Positions 27,077 through 35,826 of a stretch of 64,000 bases of DNA are shown piece after piece. How positions within the stretch are numbered: the stretch's first letter is position 1; every line of letters begins with the position of its first letter. The notes beneath the pieces were generated by a model, which was not told the DNA's origin, did not search any database, and worked only from the letters and a program-made list of their open reading frames with translations. The position numbers and the translations under genes are program-made. The DNA comes from Litoreibacter albidus. GTDB lineage: Bacteria; Pseudomonadota; Alphaproteobacteria; Rhodobacterales; Rhodobacteraceae. The stretch spans positions 56,922-120,921 of the forward strand of contig NZ_FNOI01000010.1 in assembly GCF_900107015.1 (NCBI RefSeq), given 5' to 3'.

Positions 27077-28567
27077 ATGGCGACAGAAGCCCAACAGGAT
27101 GGCGCCCAAGCTGGTGGTGCTCTTAGCGAGCTCGACGAGTTTTCTGATGTTCTAAAGAAGAATTTCAAGCCGCGCTCCGACGTTGCGGCCAAAGAAGTCG
27201 AAAACGCGGTGACCACGCTTGTCGCGACGGCCATGCAGGACCAAGACCTTGTATCCGACGACGTGATCGACACCATTGACCAGATGATCGCCGCCATCGA
27301 CGAGAAGCTCAGCTCTCAGGTTAACGCCATCATTCACCACGAAGAATTCCAGAAGATCGAAGCCTCTTGGCGCGGCTTGGCCTACACGGTCAACAACTCC
27401 GAGACTGACGCATCGCTGAAAATCAACGTGATGAACGTCTCCAAAGCCGAGCTGGAACGTGAATTGCGCTCTTTCCCGGGCGCGAAGTGGGACCAGTCCC
27501 CGATCTTCAAACAGATCTACGAGCAAGAATTCGGTCAACTCGGCGGCCAGCCTTACGGCGCGATTGTGGGCGATTTCTACTTCGATCAATCCCCTGCCGA
27601 CGTCCGCTTGCTGCGCGACATGGGCAAAATCGCGGCCTCTTCCATGGCACCGTTTTTGTCCTCCGTGTCCCCAACATTGATGGGCATGGACAGCTGGAAC
27701 GAGTTGAACAACCCACGCGACCTGTCCACTGTGTTCGACACACCGGATTACGCTGCATGGAACTCGCTGCGCGATTCTGAGAACTCCCGCTACATCGGCT
27801 TGACCATGCCGCGCGTCCTGTCGCGCGAACCTTACGGCCAAAACTCCCTGCCAGTTGATGAATTCAACTTCGAGGAAGAAACCGATGGGCACGAAGGCAC
27901 GCAATACGCTTGGATGAATGCAGCCCACGCAATGGCGGCAAACATCAACCGCGCGCACAAAGAGCACGGCTGGACCGTTCAAATCCGCGGCGTTCAGTCG
28001 GGCGGTGAGGTGATCAACCTGCCATCGCATACATTCGACACAGGCGACGGGTCCACAGACCTGAAATGCCCGACCGAGATAGCAATCAGCGACCGCCGCG
28101 AAGGCGAGCTGACAAAGGCTGGCCTGATCGGGCTGGTCCACCGCAAAAACTCTGACAAAGCGGCTTTCATCGGCGCGCAGTCGATCTACAAACCGAAGGT
28201 CTACAAAGACGAAGAGGCAACCGCGTCCGACAACATGTCCGCCCGCCTGCCCTACATCTTTGCCGTGTCCCGTTTTAGCCACTACTTGAAATGCATGGTC
28301 CGTGACCAAATCGGCATGTCCCGCTCGCGCGACCAGATTGAGCGTGAGCTGCAAAGCTGGATCATGAAATACGTACACCTGAACCCCGACGAGGCAAGCG
28401 AGTCTGAAAAAGCGCTCAAGCCACTCGCCGGTGCGACGGTCAAAGTTATTGAGGACGAAGAAAACCCTGGCTACTATATGGGTAAGTTCTTCCTCAAACC
28501 GCACTTCCAAATGGAAGGAATGGATATCGGGATGAGCCTCGTATCCAAACTACCCGGTGGGAAATAA
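27077..28567 (+). CDS. tssC: T6SS contractile sheath large subunit TssC (VipB)
   Basis: A 496-residue protein of the ImpC/VipB family. Motifs include ASWRGLAYTVNNSETDASLK, YGAIVGDFYFDQSPADVRLL, LPRVLSREPYG-like TMPRVLSREPYGQNSLPVDE and the C-terminal FFLKPHFQMEGMDIGMSLVS. It forms the sheath with TssB and is disassembled by the ClpV ATPase encoded at 32924. The ribosome-binding site AGGGGA precedes the ATG at 27077. Length and ending are normal. Confidence 0.97.
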   Translation: MATEAQQDGAQAGGALSELDEFSDVLKKNFKPRSDVAAKEVENAVTTLVATAMQDQDLVSDDVIDTIDQMIAAIDEKLSSQVNAIIHHEEFQKIEASWRGLAYTVNNSETDASLKINVMNVSKAELERELRSFPGAKWDQSPIFKQIYEQEFGQLGGQPYGAIVGDFYFDQSPADVRLLRDMGKIAASSMAPFLSSVSPTLMGMDSWNELNNPRDLSTVFDTPDYAAWNSLRDSENSRYIGLTMPRVLSREPYGQNSLPVDEFNFEEETDGHEGTQYAWMNAAHAMAANINRAHKEHGWTVQIRGVQSGGEVINLPSHTFDTGDGSTDLKCPTEIAISDRREGELTKAGLIGLVHRKNSDKAAFIGAQSIYKPKVYKDEEATASDNMSARLPYIFAVSRFSHYLKCMVRDQIGMSRSRDQIERELQSWIMKYVHLNPDEASESEKALKPLAGATVKVIEDEENPGYYMGKFFLKPHFQMEGMDIGMSLVSKLPGGK

Positions 28568-28569
28568 AC

Positions 28570-28587
28570 AATTTCATTAGCGAAATT
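28570..28587 (+). promoter_or_regulatory. Small inverted repeat between tssC and hcp
   Basis: AATTTC at 28570-28575 pairs with GAAATT at 28582-28587 over a 6-base loop, in an AT-rich 54-base gap. It could be a processing or stabilising element that sets hcp levels apart from tssBC. The strong site AAGGAGA lies just before hcp. Confidence 0.35.
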
Positions 28588-28621
28588 TCCTACTGATTTA
28601 TTGTAACCAAGGAGAAGACAC

Positions 28622-29131
28622 ATGGCTGTCGATATTTTTCTGAAACTGTCGAGCATCAAAGGCGAATCCCAGGACTCGTCCCACAAGCAAGAGATTGATA
28701 TTTTGAACTGGGGTCTGGGCATGACCCAATCCGGCACCACCCACATGGGCGGCGGCGGCGGCGGCGGTAAAGTCGACGTTCAGGACATCAACATCATCAA
28801 ATACGTTGACCAGTCGTCCAACGACCTGATCAAGAAATGTACATCCGGCAAGCACATCGACGCTGGCCTGCTGACAGTACGTAAATCCGGTGGCGACGCT
28901 CCGGTTGAGTACTTCAAACTGCACATGGAAATGATCATCGTGTCGTCCTACACGACTGGTGGCTCCAAAGACGGTCTCGACCGCATCGAAGAGTCCCTGA
29001 CTCTGAACTTCCGTCGCTTCAACATCGAGTACACGATGCAAGACGACAAAGGTGCAGATGCCGGTACAACCAACGCTGGTTGGGACATCGCAGAAAACAA
29101 AGAATGGAACGGCACAGTCAAACCAGCTTAA
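28622..29131 (+). CDS. hcp: T6SS tube protein Hcp (TssD)
   Basis: A 169-residue Hcp1-family protein. It begins AVDIFLKLSSIKGESQDSSH, continues with DILNWGLGMTQSGTTHMGGG and VDVQDINIIKYVDQSSNDLI, and ends with a beta-strand region MIIVSSYTTGGS and FNIEYTMQDD. Hexameric Hcp rings stack to form the inner tube and are exported with effectors. The seven-glycine run after HM is encoded by repeated GGC codons; similar Gly runs occur in known Hcp proteins. It is placed between tssC and tssE, with a hairpin after the stop that may separate its expression from the downstream genes. Confidence 0.96.
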   Translation: MAVDIFLKLSSIKGESQDSSHKQEIDILNWGLGMTQSGTTHMGGGGGGGKVDVQDINIIKYVDQSSNDLIKKCTSGKHIDAGLLTVRKSGGDAPVEYFKLHMEMIIVSSYTTGGSKDGLDRIEESLTLNFRRFNIEYTMQDDKGADAGTTNAGWDIAENKEWNGTVKPA

Positions 29132-29159
29132 GCTGGCGACGCCTTCCTATCAAAAATAC

Positions 29160-29184
29160 GGGGTGCGCCGGTTACGGCGCCCCC
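29160..29184 (+). terminator. Hairpin downstream of hcp
   Basis: GGGGTGCGCCG (29160-29170) pairs with CGGCGCCCCC (29175-29184) with one bulged T and a GTTA loop. It is 28 bases after the hcp stop and lacks a T tract, so partial termination or mRNA 3'-end protection is likely, giving excess hcp over tssE-H transcript. Confidence 0.55.
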
Positions 29185-29290
29185 ATCCCACTACCGTCCG
29201 GACCGCACTCGGAGACATGTCGTCTCACGTCCCGCCGCGTTTCCCTCCGAGCGATGGTCTACCCCGAACATCGCCAGAGTGTACCGCCAG

Positions 29291-29866
29291 ATGAAAACCC
29301 CGCCCTCCAAATCCGGTCGCAAATCAGGCCAGCAGAACCAGATTTCGCTGATGCATGTGTTCCGTGAAGCTGCGGGCAAGAAAGACGCCACGAACGACGG
29401 CGCCACCTACAAAGAGGGTGAACGCGAGATAAGCCAACGCACGGTCCAGCGACGTCACGGCGCAGACCAAGGTTCCCTCAAGGCGCACCTTCACGAAGAC
29501 CTCGCAAACCTGATGCAAACGATCCGGCTCGACGCCGCATTGGATCTGTCCGCTCATAAATACGTCAGTAAATCCGTGCTCAACTTCGGCATGGACGACA
29601 TGGCGAACATGTCCTCCAACTCAGAAAATCGCGGGCACCTTGAACGGCGATTGCGCGACGCTTTGATCAACCACGAGCCGCGCCTTATCCCCGAAACCAT
29701 CGAGGTGTCCTTACGCGAACAGGACAAAGACCTAAGCCAAAAACTGGCCTTCGACATCACCGCCGATCTCGCGGCCAATCCCGTGGATGTGCCGTTAGAA
29801 TTTCTTGCTGAAATCGACGTCGGTGGTGGTAAGGTTAATCTTGCCAAACTGAAAGTTCTGCGATGA
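29291..29866 (+). CDS. tssE: T6SS baseplate protein TssE (gp25-like)
   Basis: A 191-residue protein of the GPW/gp25 family. The N-terminal 70 residues are basic and polar; the conserved domain (about 75-191) holds DLANLMQTIRLDAALDLSAH, SVLNFGMDDMANMS and RLRDALINHEPRLIPETI, the typical TssE signature. It is a baseplate wedge component that joins the sheath base. The ATG at 29291 is chosen over a GTG at 29279; neither has a strong ribosome-binding site. Its stop overlaps the tssF ATG (ATGA), so translation of the two is coupled. Confidence 0.92.
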   Translation: MKTPPSKSGRKSGQQNQISLMHVFREAAGKKDATNDGATYKEGEREISQRTVQRRHGADQGSLKAHLHEDLANLMQTIRLDAALDLSAHKYVSKSVLNFGMDDMANMSSNSENRGHLERRLRDALINHEPRLIPETIEVSLREQDKDLSQKLAFDITADLAANPVDVPLEFLAEIDVGGGKVNLAKLKVLR

Positions 29867-31797
29867 AGAAGGCTTTTCTAGACGCCTATGAGCGCGAATT
29901 AGCCCTGCTTTACGAGCGGAGCCAAGACTTCGCGGCCGACTATCCCGGTATCGCCGAACGTCTTGGCGGCTTGGTACAAGACAACATGGACCCTGCCGTG
30001 GCTGGCCTGCTTGAAGGCACCGCCTTCATGGCCGCCCGCGTTCAACTAAAGATGAAGGAAGAGTTTCGCACCTTCACCAATGAATTGTTGGAGCAGTTGC
30101 TGCCCGACATGTTGGCCCCCACCCCTGCCGCGATGCTTGTTCAGGCACACCCGCCTTTCGACAACCAAGAACTGGTTGAGGGGATGTCCTTTCCGGCAGG
30201 ATCCTACATGGATGCGCGCTACGTTGACCGCGAAAAACGGATTTCGGCACGGTTCCGTTTGTCTGCACCGCTGGAATTGTGGCCCCTCAAAATCGCCGAT
30301 GCCAGTTATCTGGACGGCCCCGCGCCCTTGCAAGCGCTTGGTTTCGACGTCGCGCCGGGCACCGCTGGTGGGTTGAAACTCAGCTTCATGCGTCCATCAA
30401 TGGAAGATGCCGACAAGCCCGAAGGCCCTATGTCGGAGCTGGAAGTCGACCGCCTGCCGGTTCATCTGATCGGCGACATGAGTGAAACTGTCGCGCTTTA
30501 CGAGCAACTCTTTTGCAACGTGAACCGCATCACATTGCGCTATCTAGACACCAACGGCGACCCTGCGTTTATCCGGCTTGATCCGAACACCATCGAACAG
30601 ATCGGCTTCGACGACGACGAGGCGCTGTTCCCCGAAGACATCCGCGTGTTTCGCGGGTACAGCACCCTGCGCGAAGCATTCTTGTTCCCGCAGAAGTTTC
30701 TTGGCTTCCGTTTGGCGGGCATCAACAAAGCGCTCAAACGCATTGAGGCAAGTGAATTCGATCTCATCGTCGAGTTGAACTCCGTTAAATCCACACTGCC
30801 CTCGCGGGTTGGCAAGCAGCATTTCGCCCTCTTCGCGGTGCCAGCTATTAACCTGTTTGAGGAAAACTCATCGCAGGTCAAAGTTGACCCGCTGCGCCAC
30901 GAATACATCGTCACGCCGGACAGCAGCCCGTCATCACATTACGAAGTCCACCGCATCACAGAAGCCTTCGCCTACTATTCCGGCGTGCAAACGAAGGTGC
31001 CTGTCCACCCGCTTTATGGCGTCCCAGCAGAGCAGATTAACCCGCGCGAGGCGCTGTATTACACGTTCCGACGCAAGGAACGCCGCCTGACCCAGAACGA
31101 GCGGCGCTTCGGCGTGCAGCACAACTACAAGGGCACCGAAACCTTCATTTCGATCTACGAGCCTGAGGGCTTGGACGATGACAAACGCGTGCGCCGCTTG
31201 CAGGTGAAGACACTCTGTTCCAACCGTCATCTGCCGGAGTACCTGCCGCTCAACCAAAAGGGCACGGATTTTAACCTTAACGATGACTTAACGGTTAATC
31301 TCTCGTGCATCGCTGGCCCCACCGCCCCGCGTGAGGCCGTTGCTGATCTGGAAAGTGACGCACCCCACCGTACGCAGTCGGGAGATGTCTATTGGCGTTT
31401 GATCAGCCACCTGTCGCTGAACCAGTTCGGCCTTTCGGATCGCGGAAGTCGGGATCAAGCCGCAGGGCTTCGCGAAATGATCTCGCTGTTTGCAGACCTC
31501 ACCAACAAGGTCACAGAAAAGCAATTGCAGGCCATCAAAGGCATTGAGACGCGCCCTGTTGTACGCTCCGTTAAACGAGACGGCGGCTTTCACGCCGCGC
31601 GTGGCATTGAGGTCAGGATCACCTTCGACGAACGCGGATTTGAAGGCTCAGGCATCATGTTCTTGGGCGCAATTCTGGATCGCTTTCTTGCAGATTACTC
31701 GGCCATCAACAGCTTTACCCAGACCGTGATCGTCTCCCAGCAACGCGGCGACATCAAAGTCTGGCCCGCACGTTCCGGCTCTGGCCCGCTGCTATGA
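29863..31797 (+). CDS. tssF: T6SS baseplate protein TssF
   Basis: A 644-residue protein of the TssF/ImpG family. It starts FLDAYERELALLYERSQDFA and continues with YPGIAERLGGLVQDNMDPAV and LEGTAFMAARVQLKMKEEF, the most conserved part of TssF. Later segments include FGVQHNYKGTETFISIYEPE and LCSNRHLPEYLPL. TssF with TssG and TssE forms the baseplate wedge around VgrG and docks on TssK. It overlaps tssE and tssG by 4 bases at each end. The length is slightly above the usual 580-630. Confidence 0.95.
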   Translation: MKKAFLDAYERELALLYERSQDFAADYPGIAERLGGLVQDNMDPAVAGLLEGTAFMAARVQLKMKEEFRTFTNELLEQLLPDMLAPTPAAMLVQAHPPFDNQELVEGMSFPAGSYMDARYVDREKRISARFRLSAPLELWPLKIADASYLDGPAPLQALGFDVAPGTAGGLKLSFMRPSMEDADKPEGPMSELEVDRLPVHLIGDMSETVALYEQLFCNVNRITLRYLDTNGDPAFIRLDPNTIEQIGFDDDEALFPEDIRVFRGYSTLREAFLFPQKFLGFRLAGINKALKRIEASEFDLIVELNSVKSTLPSRVGKQHFALFAVPAINLFEENSSQVKVDPLRHEYIVTPDSSPSSHYEVHRITEAFAYYSGVQTKVPVHPLYGVPAEQINPREALYYTFRRKERRLTQNERRFGVQHNYKGTETFISIYEPEGLDDDKRVRRLQVKTLCSNRHLPEYLPLNQKGTDFNLNDDLTVNLSCIAGPTAPREAVADLESDAPHRTQSGDVYWRLISHLSLNQFGLSDRGSRDQAAGLREMISLFADLTNKVTEKQLQAIKGIETRPVVRSVKRDGGFHAARGIEVRITFDERGFEGSGIMFLGAILDRFLADYSAINSFTQTVIVSQQRGDIKVWPARSGSGPLL

Positions 31798-32891
31798 CAA
31801 AAATCCCCGCGAAGAAAAAGCCAGAGATGATAGGCCCCCCCGCGCCGACACTGACTTCGGCGGATCTTCAAGGGATGTCGCGCCGCGCTATGTTGAAGGT
31901 CACGCCGTGGCGGTTTGGCTTTCTCGCCGCCCTGCGCGAGATGGAGCGCACCTATCCCGACAAACCCCGTATCGGGCAAAACGCGACCATCAAGGAAGAA
32001 ATCGTATCGCTGGGGCAAGATCCCTTCTTGGATTTCCCCGCCTCCAACATCACCGCCTTTGAGGAAAAGCCAGGCGGCAAGCCCGCGCGGCTAAACTCCA
32101 AGTTTCTTGGGTTCTATGGACCACAAGGCGCCCTGCCCCTGAACACCACCGCAGAGGTTCACGGCTGGCTAAATGCCCGTGACCCTAGCTTCGCGCGGTT
32201 CACCGATATTTTCGCAAACCGTTTCTTGCAACTGTTCTACCGCGCATGGGCCGACGCCCGTCCGATCGCACAGTTCGACCACCCCACGGGCGACCGCTTC
32301 CAAGCCTATGTCGGCTCCCTAGCAGGTCTGGGCACCCCTGCGTTCAAAGACCGCGACCACATTCCAGACGTCGCCAAATTGCCATTGGTGGCGCTATTTT
32401 CCGGTCGCATCAAGTCCGCCGTACGGCTGCGTCAGATGCTTGAATTGCTGTTGAAAGTTCACGTCGATATCGAGGAACACGTGCCCAGTTGGATGAGTTT
32501 CGAGCCGCAGGACCTCACCAAAATCGGGCTAGGCGGCAGCCATCTCGGGCAAAATGTGCACCTTGGCAGCCGTGTCCCCGCCGTGAATGAAAAAATCTGC
32601 ATCCACGTCCGCACCGAAAGCCTTGAGCAGTACCGCAGCTACCTTCCGGGCGGCGATAGCTTCACCCGCCTGACCGACATCGTGGTTTGGTATCTGGGCG
32701 TCACCATCGAAGTTGACGTGTCCTTGTCTTTACCCGCCGATCAGGTTCCGGCCGCGCAACTCGGGCAGCAGACCGCCCTTGGCTGGACCGGCTGGATCAA
32801 GCCCGAAACGCCCGATGACACCGAACCGCGCCGCTACGTACAGGCGGCGCAATTTTCAACTGAACGCGCTCCGGCGAAAGCCGCGGCCTAG
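31794..32891 (+). CDS. tssG: T6SS baseplate protein TssG
   Basis: A 365-residue protein of the TssG/ImpH family. The conserved start WRFGFLAALREMERTYPDKP is followed by RIGQNATIKEEIVSLGQDP, FYGPQGALPLNTTAEV and FLQLFYRAWADARPIAQFDH. These match TssG, which pairs with two TssF copies in each baseplate wedge. The first 30 residues are basic and poorly conserved. It overlaps tssF by 4 bases (ATGA) and lies 32 bases before clpV. Confidence 0.95.
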   Translation: MTKIPAKKKPEMIGPPAPTLTSADLQGMSRRAMLKVTPWRFGFLAALREMERTYPDKPRIGQNATIKEEIVSLGQDPFLDFPASNITAFEEKPGGKPARLNSKFLGFYGPQGALPLNTTAEVHGWLNARDPSFARFTDIFANRFLQLFYRAWADARPIAQFDHPTGDRFQAYVGSLAGLGTPAFKDRDHIPDVAKLPLVALFSGRIKSAVRLRQMLELLLKVHVDIEEHVPSWMSFEPQDLTKIGLGGSHLGQNVHLGSRVPAVNEKICIHVRTESLEQYRSYLPGGDSFTRLTDIVVWYLGVTIEVDVSLSLPADQVPAAQLGQQTALGWTGWIKPETPDDTEPRRYVQAAQFSTERAPAKAAA

Positions 32892-32923
32892 ACCATTTTA
32901 ATTACCGATACGGGGATATGATT

Positions 32924-35656
32924 ATGAGTGACATTTCAATGGAAACAGTGGCCGGCAAGCTCAATCGGGTTGGCTATGACGCTTTCGTTCAATCGCTTCG
33001 GCACGCCAAGGGCGAAGGCAACCGCCATGTGGAGCTGGCGCATTGGCTGTTCCATGTGGTGTCCAACAAGAACTCCGACATCTCCAAGACCTTGAACCAC
33101 TTCAAACTGGATCGCGGCCAGGTCTTGAAAGACCTTGGCGCGGTGATCGACGGCATGCGCAAAAACGCCACCGAAATGCCGTCCATTTCGGACCACGTAA
33201 CCGACCTGCTGGACCGCGGCTGGCACTACTCCACATTGCTTTTCTCGGAGACCCAAATTCGCACGGGCCACGCCTTGGTCGCCTGCCTGAAGTCCACTGA
33301 ACTCAAGCGCGCCCTGTTTCAATGCTCGCCCGTATTTCAAAAGCTGAACGTCGAATCTCTCGTCTCCGAAGCCCGATCCGCGTGGGCGGAATCCGACGAA
33401 GAAGACATGCGCCCGATGGATGGCTCCGGCCTTGTGGCACCGTCCGGCGGCGCGGCTGGGACCGAGGGTGGCGGCGGGACCACCGCGCTGGATCGCTTCT
33501 CGATTGATATGACCGCCGACGCGGCATCGGGCAAAATGGACCCTATCGTCGGCCGCGACGAAGAAATCCGCCAGATCATTGATGTGCTTTTGCGCCGCCG
33601 CCAAAACAACCCGATCCTTACAGGCGAGGCTGGCGTTGGCAAAACCGCAGTGGTCGAAGGCTTCGCGCAGCGGCTTGCCTCTGGTGATGTGCCGCCGAAA
33701 CTGCGCGGCACCAAACTGCACTCCCTCGACATCGGTTTGATGCAAGCTGGTGCCTCGATGAAAGGCGAGTTCGAGCAGCGCTTGCGCTCCGTCATTGATC
33801 AAGTTCAGGCGTCCCCCACACCGATCATTCTGTTTATCGACGAAGCCCACACCCTGATCGGTGCAGGCGGCGCTGCGGGCACGGGGGATGCCGCAAACTT
33901 GCTGAAACCCGCCCTTGCGCGCGGCACCCTACGCACCATCGGCGCCACCACATTTGCGGAATACCGCACCCACTTTGAGAAAGACCCCGCGCTCACCCGT
34001 CGCTTCCAGCCGGTGAACGTAGAAGAACCGGGCGTTGAGCAGTGCTGCTACATGATGCGCGGGATCATGAAGCCGATGGAAGACCACCACGGCGTGCGCA
34101 TCTCGGACGAAGCGATCGTCGCCGCCGTGTCTTTGTCGCACCGCTACATCCCCTCCCGTCAGTTGCCTGACAAGGCCGTTTCCTTGCTCGACACCGCTTG
34201 CGCACGCGTCGCCATTTCCCAAGCTTCGACCCCTGCGCGTTTGGCCGACCTGAAAGAAACGATTGCCGCGCTGGTCTCGGAGATCGCCGCAAAAACCGCG
34301 CAACGCGACTTGGGCGAAGAGAACGAGGACCGGATCAAGGAGGCTGAACTAGAGAAAGCCAAAGCGGAGGAAGAACTGGTCGTCCTTGAGGAGAAATACT
34401 CCAAAGAGAAGGTTCTTGTGGACGAAATTTTGGAGCTTCGCCAGAATCTGAAGCCCGACGGCGAGCAGGTCTTAACACCCGAAGACGCCCCGAAAATCGG
34501 CGAAGAGGAAGACGCGCCAGAAGAAGAGGCGGCACAGGAAGAAACACCCGCACCCGTCGCCGAGGATCCCGAAGCCGTGCGCCTTGCCCTGCACGAGAAA
34601 ATCACCGAACTCGAAGAAGGCGACCCCGACGACCGCATGGTCTATGCCCACGTGGATGAGCAGGCGGTGGCCTCCGTCATCTCTGACTGGACGGGCATTC
34701 CTGCGGGCCGCATGGTCACCGATGAATTGCAGGCCATTCTGACGCTGGCGGACCGTCTGAAAGAACGGGTCATCGGGCAGGATCACGGTCTCAAGATGAT
34801 CGCGAAGCGGATTGAGACCAGCCGCGCCAAGCTGGCCAATCCGAACAAACCTATCGGGGTGTTCATGCTCTGCGGTCCGTCCGGTGTTGGTAAAACCGAA
34901 ACCGCGCTCGCCCTCGCCGAAAGCCTGTACGGCGGGGAGCAAAACATCATCACCATCAACATGTCCGAGTTCCAAGAAGCACACTCCGTGTCACTTCTAA
35001 AAGGCGCACCTCCGGGCTATGTGGGTTACGGCGAAGGCGGCCGATTGACCGAAGCCGTTCGCCGCAAACCCTATTCCGTAGTTCTGCTCGACGAGGTGGA
35101 AAAAGCCCACTCCGACGTGCACGAACTGTTCTTCCAAGTCTTCGACAAAGGCATCATGGAGGACGGCACCGGACGCTCTATCGACTTCAAAAACACACTG
35201 ATTTTGCTAACGTCGAACGTGGGCACCGACGCGATCATGGACGTTGCCAACAGCGGTCAATCGAACCCTGATCTGGAGGCGTTGGAGGAGGCGATGAAAC
35301 CCGCCCTACAATCCGTGTTCCCACCCGCGCTGCTGGGCCGGATCGTCAACATCCCTTACTTCCCGCTGTCCGGCGAGGTTTTGACTGGCATTACCAAGCT
35401 AAAGCTGGGCTCCATCGTCAAGCGGATGAAAACCAACCACAACGCGACCATGACCTACGCCGAGGAGGTCATCGCCCACATCGTCGACCAATGCCGCGAC
35501 CCCGATTCCGGTGGCCGTATGGTCGACAACATCATCACCAATTCGATCCTTCCCGACCTGTCGCGCGAAGTGCTCTCGAAAATGGTAGCAGGTGAGGAGA
35601 TCAACGCAGTGGAAGTCACCCTCAAAGACGGTGCGTTCGAGTACAACTTCTCCTAA
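32924..35656 (+). CDS. clpV: T6SS sheath-recycling AAA+ ATPase TssH (ClpV)
   Basis: A 910-residue Clp/Hsp100 ATPase. The N-domain (about 1-160) includes NRHVELAHWLFHVVSNKNSD, which binds the TssC N-terminus in this family. AAA-1 has Walker A GEAGVGKTAVVEG and Walker B ILFIDEAHTLIGAGG. The middle coiled coil contains an acidic, low-complexity stretch with EEEDAPEEEAAQEE at about 523-545 that is longer than I would expect. AAA-2 has Walker A CGPSGVGKTETALALAE and Walker B SVVLLDEVEKAH. It extracts and recycles contracted sheath. ATG 32924 has GGGGA at a proper distance; ATG 32918 is too close to it. Confidence 0.95.
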   Translation: MSDISMETVAGKLNRVGYDAFVQSLRHAKGEGNRHVELAHWLFHVVSNKNSDISKTLNHFKLDRGQVLKDLGAVIDGMRKNATEMPSISDHVTDLLDRGWHYSTLLFSETQIRTGHALVACLKSTELKRALFQCSPVFQKLNVESLVSEARSAWAESDEEDMRPMDGSGLVAPSGGAAGTEGGGGTTALDRFSIDMTADAASGKMDPIVGRDEEIRQIIDVLLRRRQNNPILTGEAGVGKTAVVEGFAQRLASGDVPPKLRGTKLHSLDIGLMQAGASMKGEFEQRLRSVIDQVQASPTPIILFIDEAHTLIGAGGAAGTGDAANLLKPALARGTLRTIGATTFAEYRTHFEKDPALTRRFQPVNVEEPGVEQCCYMMRGIMKPMEDHHGVRISDEAIVAAVSLSHRYIPSRQLPDKAVSLLDTACARVAISQASTPARLADLKETIAALVSEIAAKTAQRDLGEENEDRIKEAELEKAKAEEELVVLEEKYSKEKVLVDEILELRQNLKPDGEQVLTPEDAPKIGEEEDAPEEEAAQEETPAPVAEDPEAVRLALHEKITELEEGDPDDRMVYAHVDEQAVASVISDWTGIPAGRMVTDELQAILTLADRLKERVIGQDHGLKMIAKRIETSRAKLANPNKPIGVFMLCGPSGVGKTETALALAESLYGGEQNIITINMSEFQEAHSVSLLKGAPPGYVGYGEGGRLTEAVRRKPYSVVLLDEVEKAHSDVHELFFQVFDKGIMEDGTGRSIDFKNTLILLTSNVGTDAIMDVANSGQSNPDLEALEEAMKPALQSVFPPALLGRIVNIPYFPLSGEVLTGITKLKLGSIVKRMKTNHNATMTYAEEVIAHIVDQCRDPDSGGRMVDNIITNSILPDLSREVLSKMVAGEEINAVEVTLKDGAFEYNFS

Positions 35657-35682
35657 CCCACCCCTGTAAGTGTGAATTATTG

Positions 35683-35710
35683 TGGCCCCTGCTGTGAAAA
35701 GCGGGGGCCA
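35683..35710 (+). terminator. Terminator hairpin after clpV
   Basis: TGGCCCCTGCT (35683-35693) pairs with AGCGGGGGCCA (35700-35710), with one mismatch and a 6-base loop; T-rich DNA follows shortly (TTTACGCC, then CCCTTTTTTC). It probably ends the tssB-clpV transcript. Confidence 0.7.
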
Positions 35711-35826
35711 TTTACGCCTAAAGTCCCTTTTTTCTTGCGTGTGGCCGCCCCGTTTTTCTACCTTTGCTGGGCAAATCTATATGCGGGTCAATTTTCGGCC
35801 CTCTTTGTTCAAAAAAGGAATTTCAA

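Noticed and set aside
27152..28510. 452-codon open frame antisense to tssC
   Set aside because: tssC is certain by motif and length; the antisense protein has no recognisable domain and no ribosome-binding site.
28748..28767. GGC trinucleotide run in hcp as a phase-variation tract
   Set aside because: Changes in a three-base repeat stay in frame, and poly-Gly at this place is known in Hcp proteins.
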